Assembly: GCA_009746045.1 (NCBI GenBank)
Contig: RPFO01000065.1
Coordinates: forward strand, 1,647,424-1,711,423
Direction: 5' to 3'
DNA: 64,000 nt
Origin: Mesostigma viride
Lineage: Eukaryota > Streptophyta > Mesostigmatophyceae > Mesostigmatales > Mesostigmataceae
The translations under genes and the position numbers were made by a program. Of this stretch, positions 11,442 through 21,900 are shown piece by piece (within the stretch, counting starts at the first letter, position 1; each line of letters starts with the position of its first letter). The notes below the pieces were generated by a model that saw only the letters and a program-made list of their open reading frames with translations, was not told the DNA's origin and searched no databases.

Positions 11442-11708
11442 CGGTGTGGGGGGCCCGGTGGAGGTCCTTGGGGCCGCCCCCGACCTGCCCAAGGATGCGT
11501 GGGCCGCCCGGTGACTGGTAGCTGACGGCGGTAGTGCAGGGTATCTTCATTCTCGTCTCTCTGCTGCTCTGGATCAGGTGGTAGCCATTGTGGTCTCGTC
11601 TGGGGTTGTTGCTGCTGCGTCTGGGGTTGCTGCTGTTGCCATTGCTGCTGTGGTGACCGTTGCTGCTGCTGATGCTGCTGCTGCTGTTGCTGCTGCTGCG
11701 GTTGCTGC

Positions 11709-11740
<32 letters not shown>

Positions 11741-12094
11741 TTGCTGCTGTTGCTGTTGCTGCTGCTGCTGGGGCTGCTGCTGGGGCTGCTGCTGCCGTTG
11801 CTGCTGGAGCCTCTCTCGGTCGTTCCTGTCATCTCTCTGCCTGGGTAAGGCGTCTATAATGTCCCCATCCGCTGGGAACCTAGGGTTCTGATCTCTGGAT
11901 CGTGGGGAGCCTTCCGCAGGTCTCTCCATGACCTCACCTGTATCTGTCCCTGCTTGGACGTGCAGTGGTACCTCTATACCCTCTGTACCGTGCTCGTGGT
12001 TGTCTACCGGTTCTATCTCTGTATTCTCTAGATCTCGTTCTCTAGCCTCTTCCTCTGTATCTCTGGCGTTCCTTGTTTGGGACCGTGTGGGCAT
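11442..12094 (-). pseudogene. gag N-terminal part (poly-Gln rich) of the LTR retrotransposon
   Basis: The minus-strand frame starts MPTRSQTRNARDTEEE, runs through an acidic/Arg-rich region, then a poly-Gln tract encoded by CAG/CAA (about 11,600-11,820), then Pro/Arg-rich sequence. It is cut by the transposon's inverted repeat, which supplies an in-frame TGA. The continuation of the same Gag is at 392-2,126. The first ATG after the LTR and leader is at 12,094, which supports this as the polyprotein start. It is disrupted and non-functional here. Confidence 0.65.
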
Positions 12095-13318
12095 GGTGCT
12101 CGTACCGGTACCTTACACTGCAGGCAACACCTCCCCAGGAAGGAAGAGAGAGAAAGAGAGAGAGCAACCACGTGCTATAGAGCTATAACTGTAGAACCTA
12201 ATACTACTCCCTAGTACTGGTCTCCTCTACTGCTTGCTAGGGCCAATGGTCAGCTGAGAGAAAGTCACTGTAACTGCTGTCCCCTCCCCCTGACTGCTGA
12301 GTGTGGGTGGCTTGGAGCATTCACGTGTGGTGTGCATCCCCTCAGGCAATGGCATGTGTTCCCTAACAAACCTATCTGCCTCTGTAATGTTATCAAACCC
12401 TTTCCACTTAGCACTAGAGCCTTGGGACAATATCTTATCTTTAATATGCATGCTCCTCACAAGTCTTCCAGCTGTAGAATATAGCAGGCCTACCCTTATC
12501 CCCGTCGTGAGCTACTGCGTAGTAAGGAAATCCAGACTGTCCACCCTTGTTTATTTTACGTCGTGGCATGTTACATCATAGTCTGGCAGCGGCTTGCAAG
12601 CAAGAGAGAAAGGGGAAACCCAGGCTACCTCTAATGCAGTGACCTTAAACAAACGAGGAGAGAGAGCACGGAGTATAACACAGCACACGCCCGAGCCTTC
12701 CGCAGGAACGGGCTATACGCACACACGGAGGTAAACACCGTCAACACAGTCGGCAACAGCCAGACGGTATCCACCCCCCCACGACCCCTTGCAGGTCAAC
12801 AACGAATGTCCGTCTCCGCGACGTCCATGGGCACCAACAACATTTACAACCTATATAGAGACACAACATATAACATAAACCCCCTGCGCGCGCGTTCCCG
12901 GATAGAGAGCAAGCTCGCCAGCTAGCCTTCAGCAGGCATAGCTTTGTAAAGAAAGAATTCTAACTAGGGGACGTACCATCTTCAATGACGTTAATCCCTC
13001 CTGAACTGGCCGCCACCCGGTGTCGTTGAAGGCAAGCCCTGGCCGCCACTAGGTGTCGTTGAAAACAGGAGAGCTGAACGCTATCGTTGACAGCACCTCA
13101 CCACAGGACTATTGCTAGCCCCGCCGAGTATCCCAGACTGGCCGCTTGCTGCTAGGTCGTCGTTGAATCCCTTTACGGGCTGGCCGCCGGCCTGACAGCA
13201 ATCGTTGAATTCCGGAACCTCTACCTACGCCAAGCTTCGTCTTGGTATCCTAATTGGCTCACTAACCCTCTCCGCGAGAGTTAGCTAACCTTTCCAGCAC
13301 ATTTCCTCCGATAACCAG
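12095..13318 (-). other. long untranslated leader of the LTR retrotransposon
   Basis: About 1.2 kb between the proposed 5' LTR and the gag start, with no coding signal. On the minus strand the base order after the LTR is C then TGGTTATCGGAGG, a plausible tRNA primer-binding site resembling the 3' end complement of initiator tRNA-Met. A set of degenerate repeats occurs at about 13,005-13,212. Confidence 0.45.
13005..13212. repeat. degenerate repeats with TGGCCGCC and TCGTTGAA
   Basis: Four to five imperfect units combine (C)TGGCCGCC(A/G)CC...GGTGTCGTTGAA or ATCGTTGAA, spaced about 40-60 bp. They lie close to the proposed primer-binding site in the retroelement leader, where packaging or dimerisation elements would be expected. 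Confidence 0.6.
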
Positions 13319-13903
13319 TGTTACGTCCCTGCCCAGACACACCTAGCCCGAGCTACGTAGCGAAAGACCCTTCTCGCCGGAATTAGGAATAATTCAAGAT
13401 AGCCTAAAGTAGGTTGCGCTTCACGACGTGAGTCGTGAGATATCTGGCATCACGGCTTGATGCCAAGCTAATTAGTACACACTTATATTGGCTAGCAATA
13501 CCAATTACAAATGGATAATTGCCCCGGGCTCAATGTGTAGGCGTATTCGCACTTATCATTCATTAAACCAAGAGGACGAGACTCTCGTCCTCGGACCAAT
13601 TTAACCTAGGTTGGGTGCGGCGCAGATACACACCAATTTCCCTAGAACAATCCGAGTCACTCATTCCACGTAGGATCCGGGCCGACATCGACCCTCAACT
13701 ATAGGATCCACGCCTAGAACAACTGACAGACTCAGAACCGGCGCGGCGCCACAGCACCGGCCCCTAGAAGGACAACCTAGGACCAAAATAACTAGTCCAA
13801 TTCACACAATAGCCAAGGTCCGTAAAACCCAAGTCCAATAGACTAAACGGCCTTAGTAATTTATTTCATTGTTACGTCCGGCCAAAAGGGCAGGGACGTA
13901 ACA
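13319..13903 (-). mobile_element. 5' LTR (585 bp) of the Ty3/gypsy-like element
   Basis: The segment begins and ends, read on the minus strand, with TGTTACGTCCCTGCCC ... GGGCAGGGACGTAACA. That is the TG...CA termini of an LTR extended to a 16-bp inverted repeat. A primer-binding-site-like sequence follows immediately on the gag side, and the orientation agrees with gag and protease. The matching 3' LTR would lie outside the left edge, so identity of two LTRs cannot be tested. The alternative is a 585-bp MITE with 16-bp inverted ends. Confidence 0.55.
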
Positions 13904-13913
13904 GGTACGCACG

Positions 13914-14252
13914 CTAGTCGGTAATTGGGAGAGTGGGTGGCGATGCCGTCCATGCGGCCCAGATGTTAATGAGCCACGTCCAAACCCCAGGCAGATTACA
14001 GTAAAGAAACCTGTGCTCAATGGTTTCACTAGGGTGCGTGCACAGGCATGATGCATCATGACCAAAACGCTCGTGGAGCGTAGCGCAGACCCCTATCGCC
14101 CTATGCATCAAAAGATGTTGTACATCAGTGGCCCTGCGGTCCACGAGAGGGTGGTCTACCGCCAGGGTAATCATCTTAACCCAAGTGTAGCCCGGCCAAT
14201 GTATTCCCCAGCGGGCTCGGCCCGGATGGGGCTGATGGTACGTATGCAACAA
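13914..14252 (-). pseudogene. reverse-transcriptase-associated zinc-binding (zf-RVT-like) fragment
   Basis: The minus-strand frame includes LLMHRAIGVCATLHERFGH and CLCTHPSETIEHRFLYC followed by VWTWLINIW. The C.C....ET..H.F..C...W pattern is typical of the small zinc domain found C-terminal to many LINE reverse transcriptases. No reverse transcriptase is adjacent. The LTR at 13,319-13,903 abuts it, so the LTR element probably inserted into an older LINE-like copy. Confidence 0.5.
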
Positions 14253-14342
14253 GATATCATAACCCCAATCTGCGGTGTACTCAAAGATACATTTGCTGGT
14301 TCTGATGTCCCCCTTGGTTAAGACCCATCCAAATTAGTCCGT

Positions 14343-14368
14343 AAATGGTATGTTATAACATACCATTT
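14343..14368. repeat. 26-bp perfect palindrome
   Basis: AAATGGTATGTTA is followed directly by its exact reverse complement. It could bind a dimeric protein or be the closed tip of a foldback element. Confidence 0.9.
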
Positions 14369-16590
14369 GACTCCCCGCCAAAAACGGCGCCGCGCCAGTG
14401 GCGCCGCGCCACCCGTGACGGATGTCAGTGGTCCGGTGGGTCCGGGGACACTTAGGGACGAAGGTGATGCATAGGTTTGGGTGTTATATTCGCCATAGCC
14501 TGGTAATTACAACGTGTATTGAGAAAGTATCACGTGACTTTGGCGGGAAATTTTCACTCTCGCGCGCGCGTAACTAGATATGGCTGCTAGCGTGCCGTTA
14601 TCAAGGAAATTTTGCGTCTCGCGGCTTGTAACGGTTCAGAATGTTGCTCAGAATGATGATGCGTGATTTTCGTAGGTCAGGGGTGGCCAGATGTATAGCA
14701 TTGGTAAAATACAGGTAGAAAATTACTGCTTTCTTGGTCGTCAGTACCATATGAGTAATGGCATGTCATATTTTGATTTTCTTCTTATGGCCCGGCAGTC
14801 TGCGCCAGCCCGAGCACCCAGTTTTGATACGGGACATCCGCAGCAGCGTCCCTGTGAATTCGGATGCGTTTATAGGTCATCTTTGCTCAGAACATCAACC
14901 TGGTAACCATGGCGGATGCATTCATTATGCGGCTATGGCGGCCTATGCCTGGAAAGCATTAGCCAGTGTGAGATATGAGGGTCCCGGCCAGCAGAAGCCG
15001 GAAAGGTCGTGATCAAGCCAGGTACGGCAACGTGTTTGCATGTTGTTTGCCGCGGAATACGCCTGCCATGCATTATAGTTGACGAGTTTATTGGTGCAGC
15101 ATTTAGCAAGCTTCCATGCCTGCTGTAAAGAGTGGTATCAGCCCTGTGAGTGCTCAGTTTATGGCATTTCCTTAGAGTATACCACCCCGTTAGTTCAGGT
15201 AGGCAACCCGTTTGCATTCCAGCACTTTTGCCAGTCTTTTGTAGCTTGTTATAATGCATTACTGTGTTGCATGTCATAGATGGCTGTCTACGCGCGCGTA
15301 ACCCACACACTACGTATATGAGCGTGGTGCCATGTGCAAAACTCAATTCTGAGTGCCCCCCCCTGGTATGGGGATGCCTGAACTACCTAATAAAATTATC
15401 CAACCTTGACATTGGTGTTTACAACCCTCCCCTGAAAAAAAGGGGGGGCCGGGGTTCCATGGTGTGATGCATGAAAATGTTCGTCTTTTGTCCAACTTTG
15501 ACTGAGAATATCATGCAACCCACTTACGGGACTCAAGATATTATTGCATATTCTGAAAGCCCTTGAAGTGTAGATATTCCTAGCACCTTGGTTGAGGGTA
15601 TTTGGAGCAGCGGTCAGGGAGTTATGATTTTTTTCATTTTCAGGGGTATTTGTTTGCAAAAAATGGCAATACGGACTATGGGGTCCAGATGTAGTAGATC
15701 GAGCCGTGTGTTGCCCACGTGTAGCCATGTAATGCTCTCAACCGGGGATAATGGGTCCGGCTGGATCATGCAAGGCCCATGATTATTTTTTAGGTACTTG
15801 GCTCGCTGTTTTACTTACAAAGCCCCACTGCCCCAAGCCCCCATTGACTAGCGCGTAGTCAAACAAGCCACAAACGCACGGCTTATAACGGTTGTGTACT
15901 TGTACAGTTGTGATCTGGTCGAACGACGGGAACACACGACGCCGAGAGAGAGGGAGAGACCGGAGAGTCAACTAGACCGGAGAGTCAGTCGCTGTAGTTT
16001 GTCGCCTGATTTTATCGGCCATTGTGGGTACTTTCCCGACTTACAGCCAGTAATAAATGTCGCCGTCTTACAGTCGTGGCTGAAAGTACCAAATTTAAAG
16101 ACCCTTGGTTAAAAAAAGTACCCATTTACCCGGAAGTACCAAATTTAAGGACCCGAGTTCGATTCCCGCCAATTACTGTTGCACGTCATGCAGGCGGAGT
16201 CAACGACCACTGCAAGTCTGCAACCAATCGCGTCCTGACTCTTGGCTCAAATGGCTGAGGCACCACCCATAAACGGCGCACGTGCTCGCTTACTAACGGC
16301 CATTGGATCAGGAGGGGTGGCATCCAGCCAAGGGTCCGCGGTCACAAAAACCACCACCGCCGGACAAAAAAGGCCGGGCCCGCGGTCCAACCATGACGCG
16401 TGGACCGCAACCGGCACCCAACGCTGCTGGTACCACGGTAGCGTCCAGGACCATGGTACCCGCCGGCCGCCGCCGGCAAGCCCGAGAGCCGGTACCACCC
16501 TCGGACTCCCATTTGCGGTAACTATCCCTACTACCCACTAAACTGAACATTCTACTACTATTCTTCTCTCTGCGTACTCCATTATTCTGC
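14369..16590. other. no gene recognised
   Basis: Mixed-composition sequence without a convincing coding frame. It has a direct repeat of GGCGCCGCGCC at about 14,386-14,410. It also has repeated AAGTACCAAATTTAA(A/G)GACCC units at about 16,085-16,155. A lone tRNA T-arm-like GAGTTCGATTCCCGCC lies near 16,155; no complete tRNA can be folded around it. Confidence 0.6.
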
Positions 16591-16851
16591 CACGTGGCAA
16601 CAGCCCTCAAAACAAACCCACATGATGCACACACCTGACGCACGGCACATGATGCACATAATGACGTGGCATGCGCCTGATGGTTCAAGTGACTTCGCAC
16701 GTGGCGGCCAGGAAAAGCCACGTGGCAGGCACAGGTACAGTACCTACAACATTATCCACGTGGCATATAGTTTCTACTGGTCCATAGGCTACCACGGTCC
16801 TGAGCCAACCCGGCGTGACGTACAGCCCTAGTCTAACATATTACACGTGGC
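16591..16851. promoter_or_regulatory. cluster of six ACGTGGC (G-box/ABRE-like) motifs
   Basis: ACGTGGC occurs at about 16592, 16664, 16699, 16720, 16758 and 16845, five of them as CACGTGGC. The palindromic core CACGTG is the classic plant bZIP/bHLH target. Two motifs are embedded in a longer shared context (TTTCTACTGG), which suggests partial duplication. No confident gene starts nearby; the next gene on plus begins near 18.9 kb, so any regulatory role is inference. Confidence 0.5.
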
Positions 16852-17489
16852 AGATTTCTACTGGCACGTTGTAAACCACGGTTCTGCTCACCCAGGGCCC
16901 ACGAACCGCCACCGGCAAGTTTTTTACCCTCAAACCCCGCGGTTAACCATGGGCCCCGCGAAAATCCACCACCGTCAGCCCCTGGGACAACCCTCTCTGG
17001 TACCGCGGTTCCAGGAAATTTTGCCCGGGCATGCCACCCCTCCTCATTGGATCCACGTCCATGTCCGGGGAAATAAAAATCCCGGGTAAACGGGAAATAA
17101 AAATCCCGGGTAAATGGGTATTTTTATTAACCAATGGGGAGATAATTAGATAGATAGGTACCAAGTAGCGACCAGCTGGTTACTCAGTGTGTATGCTGTG
17201 GCAGGTGATTTGTTATTAGGGAGCAACACTGTCAGCCTGCTGTCAGCCAATTTCCGGTGAAATCTTTATCCTGGGTAATACCACGCCCATTTTCTATGGT
17301 TTCCATTTTCCAATGGGGATTTTTACAGTATAATTTGCTCTGTCGGGCAATTCAACCGGCGTGCCGTGGGACTCCGTCAGTCAGTCAGTTTAATCCCACG
17401 CCTGACTCGGTGACTCCGTGACTCAGTGATTGCCCGTACATGCTGGCTGTTGAAATTCACTCTACTGTCTTGGTACTATAGGAATACTG

Positions 17490-17958
17490 TAGTTGTTGTT
17501 GTTGCCCACGCCGCACATGGGCAGCAGAGATTTGGAAAGGCCGAGACACTGAACAACATGCCATCACAAACAGACAAGAACCAAAGATACTCTGCGTGGA
17601 CATGTACGGTTGCATCATTAGATACTGCAGTACCGAACAACGAATCCATTCCGCTCAACAACTCCGCGCGTTCAGGGCTCTGACGCAACTGCATCACCGT
17701 ATGTGGATGTATATGTAGATGAAGATCGCACTCAGTTCTCTGCCCGCTGAGTACATGTCCCCGCTGAGTATCTTTGTTTCTTGTATGTTTATGATGGCAT
17801 GCTGTTCAGTGTCCTTGCCCTCGGCCGTTTCCAAATCTCTGCTGCCCTAAATAAACTAACACCCACTTCACCGGAAATCTCTGCTGCCCATGTTCAGTTC
17901 AGTTCAGTTTCCCATCTCTGCTGCCCATGTGCGGCGTGGGCAACAACAACAACAACAA
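17490..17958. repeat. inverted repeat around a ~370-bp spacer
   Basis: The left arm at about 17,492-17,543 (GTTGTTGTTGCCCACGCCGC, then ACATGGGCAGCAGAGAT) is the inverse of 17,908-17,957. Partial extra copies of AAATCTCTGCTGCCC occur at about 17,833 and 17,872. It is probably a foldback or MITE-like remnant; no coding frame is convincing. Confidence 0.7.
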
Positions 17959-18924
17959 GACCCAGGAGTCATGACAGTGCAAGCAGCGGAACCGCCCACA
18001 CAGTGCAAGCAGCGCAGCGATCCCGTCTGGTGCAACCCTGAGGGCTGCCAACCGAGCTGTTTGCGTGCCCACCGTACGCACGCCAATTGTACAGTACAGG
18101 CGGCAGCAATGTGGGCACTCTATGAACGCTGTTGGAGCTGGACCTGTCAACGACTGATGCGCCATCGCTCCCCTTGCCTGTAAGCGCCCGCGGTGGAATA
18201 TCTTACCCACGTTAATTAGCCCTCATGGAAAAATAGCACAAATTGCCGATATGGCATAAAGGAACCATTTAATTATCCAGATACTTCGTAGTTAAAACGC
18301 GTTGGTTAGCTTTGGTAGTTTTGGGTAAGGTACTGGTAGTTTTGGGTAAGGTACGTGGTGTGGAGCAGATGACTTCGTGTCAAGAAATATCTGGCAACGG
18401 AAGGTGTGTTAAGCATGCTTCACGTAAATGCCCTGCATTGCCTCTGTCGTTCATGCACCAAGTCTGGGGTGGGCTTTCTTTTCGTTCTTTTCCCTGTCCA
18501 CGCGATGGACGCCCCAGAGCAGTACTTGGCCGGCAGCTGACTTGTTTTACTGAAGTTCAGGCTTGACTTTTCGTGGGCAACGAGGAAATCATGCAAGGAT
18601 AACAGTAATAAAAATTCAGTAAAAGATTTCAATAAGGTTTATAAACACCTTGCCGTATATCGTCTGGTGGGGCATTGTCGTTAGTTGCTGCCCACGTGAG
18701 GGATACGAATAATCACGATGCCGAGTCCCAGAGATGCCTCGCTAGCATGCAGAAATTGTATCTGTTCCCACTACAAAACTGCCGGGGATGATTCCTGAAC
18801 GACGCAGCGTGCGTGCCACGCAAACCATGATACCCAAATAGGTCGCTTCCACCGAAGTCCAAGGACAGCGCCGGCTGCGCCGCTGATGCCATGCATTTTC
18901 CCGCCAAAAATGACCCCTCCTCAG
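17959..18924. other. region upstream of the LanC-like gene
   Basis: No gene recognised. A short direct repeat (GGTAGTTTTGGGTAAGGTAC) lies at about 18,313-18,354. The LanC-like gene needs an additional upstream coding exon, because its first recognised exon starts in phase 2; that exon may lie here but I could not identify it. Confidence 0.5.
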
Positions 18925-21900
18925 GTACTTTCTGAATGCACTCCCCGACGTCCCGCGGGCCGCGTTCCCCGGCGCGCCCGCCTCCTCCGAGGCGACCACC
19001 GAGACGCTGAAGAAGAATATGGTGGCCACTATCATGTCGCAGGCGCAGCGCATTGAGCAGGCAGTGCCCCCAGGGAGCAGCGCGTCCCTGGCAGACGCCT
19101 CCCTGTACACGGGCGCGGCGGGGCTGGCCCTGTGCTTCCACCTGCTGGCTAACGGTCAGGAGGCGATGGAGCGTGTGACGAGCGTGCACGACCCAAGCTC
19201 GTTTGACCACTTCCGGGACCTGTCGCGGCGCTACAGCGAGGACGCACTGGCGTCGTCGCGCGACCTGTGCCGCCGCCACCTGCAGAAAAAGCCGGACCAT
19301 GTGCGTGGGGGGATGGGGCACACGGGGCGTGGGCCATGCGCGAAGCATGGGGGGTAGAGGTTGGAGTTCAAGGGGGTGTTGGTGTGCGGGGTGTGGGGAG
19401 TGGGGGGGGGCCATGGGGCACGCGTGGGCTTGCGGGGGGGGCGTATGGGAGGGGGGACTGCGAGGCGTGTGGGAGTAGGGAAGCGTGGGAGTGCTTGTGT
19501 GGAGTTGTGAGGAGTGCATGGGGGCCGGGAGGGGGGGGGCGCGTGTGCTTGGTGCTTCTTGTGTAGGAACGCAGCCAAGTGCTTGTGTAGGAACGCAGGC
19601 AAGTACTGATGTTCCGTGTCCCACCTGCCACTATTCCGTCCAGTGCCTGCGTACTGGTAGCGGCGTTGAGCAGTGCCCGAGTACTAGCACCGCCTTGAAT
19701 CACTAGAGCTGGGAATGTTCCGTTGAAACCAGTCTCTACTACAGTCACGCCTTCAGTGGTGCTGCCATCAGTCGGGCGGCAGCACAAACCTTTCGTCCTT
19801 GGCTGTACTAGCGAAACCAAACTTGAGACATGGATGAACCTTTTTCTTTTCTGCTTTCAGCGCCAATTGCCGAGTGTGTGTGTGTGTGTTTGCGTTTGTT
19901 GAAGGCAGAGTGAATTCCGTGTCCAAGTGCCACAGAATGCTATGACATGGCGCCGTAACCATGCAGGGGCAACAACAGGTTACGTCCCTCTCGAGATCTG
20001 TCGCCCAACTCCTACTGCAGCGTAGACCTTAGTGCGTCGACTTTAAAGCGTAAAAAATCAAAGCACTCCTTCAATTGTAGTAGTTTGCAAATACTGTAGT
20101 AGGAATACCTGTTATTTGGCGTTCGCTCCAGGTTTGCGCGCATATTTCCTGTCAGCGTACACGCACCCCGTTCCCTCTTTAGAGGCCAACGTAGCGGCCA
20201 ACTACCATCACAGGTCATGCCCAGGTATGCGCGGACAATACTGCCAGAAAGGTGACTTAAGCCGGGGGTCAGACAATGCTGCGGCATAGCCCTTGATGGG
20301 AGCTGTTGTTTGGTGTACTGAAGTCTGCAAATGGCCCAGGGGGGCGACAGCTGGGTCAAGTCTACATCTTGAGTTTGGCTCACGCCTCAAGTTCAGTTGG
20401 CGCAGATGCGGCGTCGACTCGAGCTGAAGGCATGAATGACTGAACTAGCTTCGCCATGGCATGAGCGCTCCCGTTGCCTGTGCCTTGCACCCCCGTTCAC
20501 ATGGATGCAGCGCGGCCGTACGCGGGGGTGGCTGTTACTCGCCGCAAGTGAGGGCTGATCCACCCACCCACCCACCCACCCACCCACCCACCCACCCACC
20601 CACCCACCCACCCACCCACCCACCCACCCACCCACCCACCCACCCACCCACCCACCCACCCACCCACCCACCCACCCACCCACCCACCCACCCACCCACC
20701 CACCCACCCACCCACCCACCCACCCACCCACCCACCCACCCACCCACCCACCCACCCACCCACCCTTTGGCAGCCCGGCTGCACGCCCACGCAATCCTCC
20801 CCCCTGACAAACATCCACCCACTCAAGCGGACTGGGGGAGGGATCCTGTCCTCCCATACCCTGACACATCCTCCCCCCCGTCCCCAATACCCTCGCCCCC
20901 ATGCACACCTCCATCGGTCCACCCGATGAACACGCCCATCTCTCCACCCTGCGCAGGTCGTCACCCTATTTACAGGCGCGGCGGGCGCGTGCGCGGTCCA
21001 GGCGGTGATTGGCTGCCACGGCCCGTCGCCGTCCATGGCTCGCATCGACCCCGCCATCAGCGACACGCTCAACACGATGCACGCGATCTGCGTGGACCCC
21101 GCGCTTCCCTCGGACGAGCTGCTCTACGGCCGCGCTGGCTACTTGCACGCGCTGCTCTTCACCGCGCGCCACGTAGCGGTGGGGGAAACCGCGGTGGCGG
21201 CGGCGCCCGCAGCACAGGCGGGCGAGGGGGGCGTGGTGGATGCGGCCGCGAGCGGCGCCGGAGAGGCCGACCCGCCCCCCTTTGATCAAGAGTCCCTGCA
21301 GCGGGTGGGTGGCGGATGCCAGCGAGCGTGCCGGGGTGTGGGGCCAACGCTGTGGGGCATGGGTGGCAGCTGTGGGTTTGTTTCAGCCTTGGAATCTATG
21401 CCTGTACAGTCATTCGCGCCTTAAGTTGGGTTCGCTTAAGATGTGTCACGCCTTGAGTTGGGTCGAATAGGATTTTGGCATTCTAAGTTCAAAGTAGTTC
21501 AGAATAGTATGTTAGAGTATATTTAGTTCAAATTAGTACAATATAGTAGAGTCATTCAGGCCTTTTAGTTGGGTTCACGCCTTAAGTTGGGTTGACCCCT
21601 CAAAAACCTCGAACCCAACTTAAGGCGTGAATGACTGTACATCCAGCGATCGATCGCACGGTTGCTCCACGGTTCCTCCACAACTCGTTGCACATTTCCC
21701 TCCATCAATCATCTCGGTCGATGTCACGTCCCATGACTTCGAAAGACGACCACCCAACAGTTATAGTGACCAGCGGTTTCCATGCTACCACTGACATGCA
21801 AGGAAACCCCCATAAGTGGGTGGCTTTTGGTTTTATACGCGTACTTGCCACCATCGTCACATGCCTTTTTCCTAGAAGTGCCCTCATTCATCCTAGAAGT

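Noticed and set aside
16085..16185. tRNA gene
   Set aside because: GAGTTCGATTCCCGCC resembles a T-arm, but no acceptor stem, D-arm or anticodon arm can be paired around it.
18713..19624. Minus-strand frame over LanC-like exon 1
   Set aside because: Antisense shadow of a GC-rich exon; the plus strand carries the recognisable LANCL motifs.
20461..21285. Long open frames of PTHPPTH / WVGGWVGG type (also at 46.6-47.2 and 48.4-49.2 kb)
   Set aside because: They exist only because CCCA arrays are open in every frame; real exons start after the arrays.
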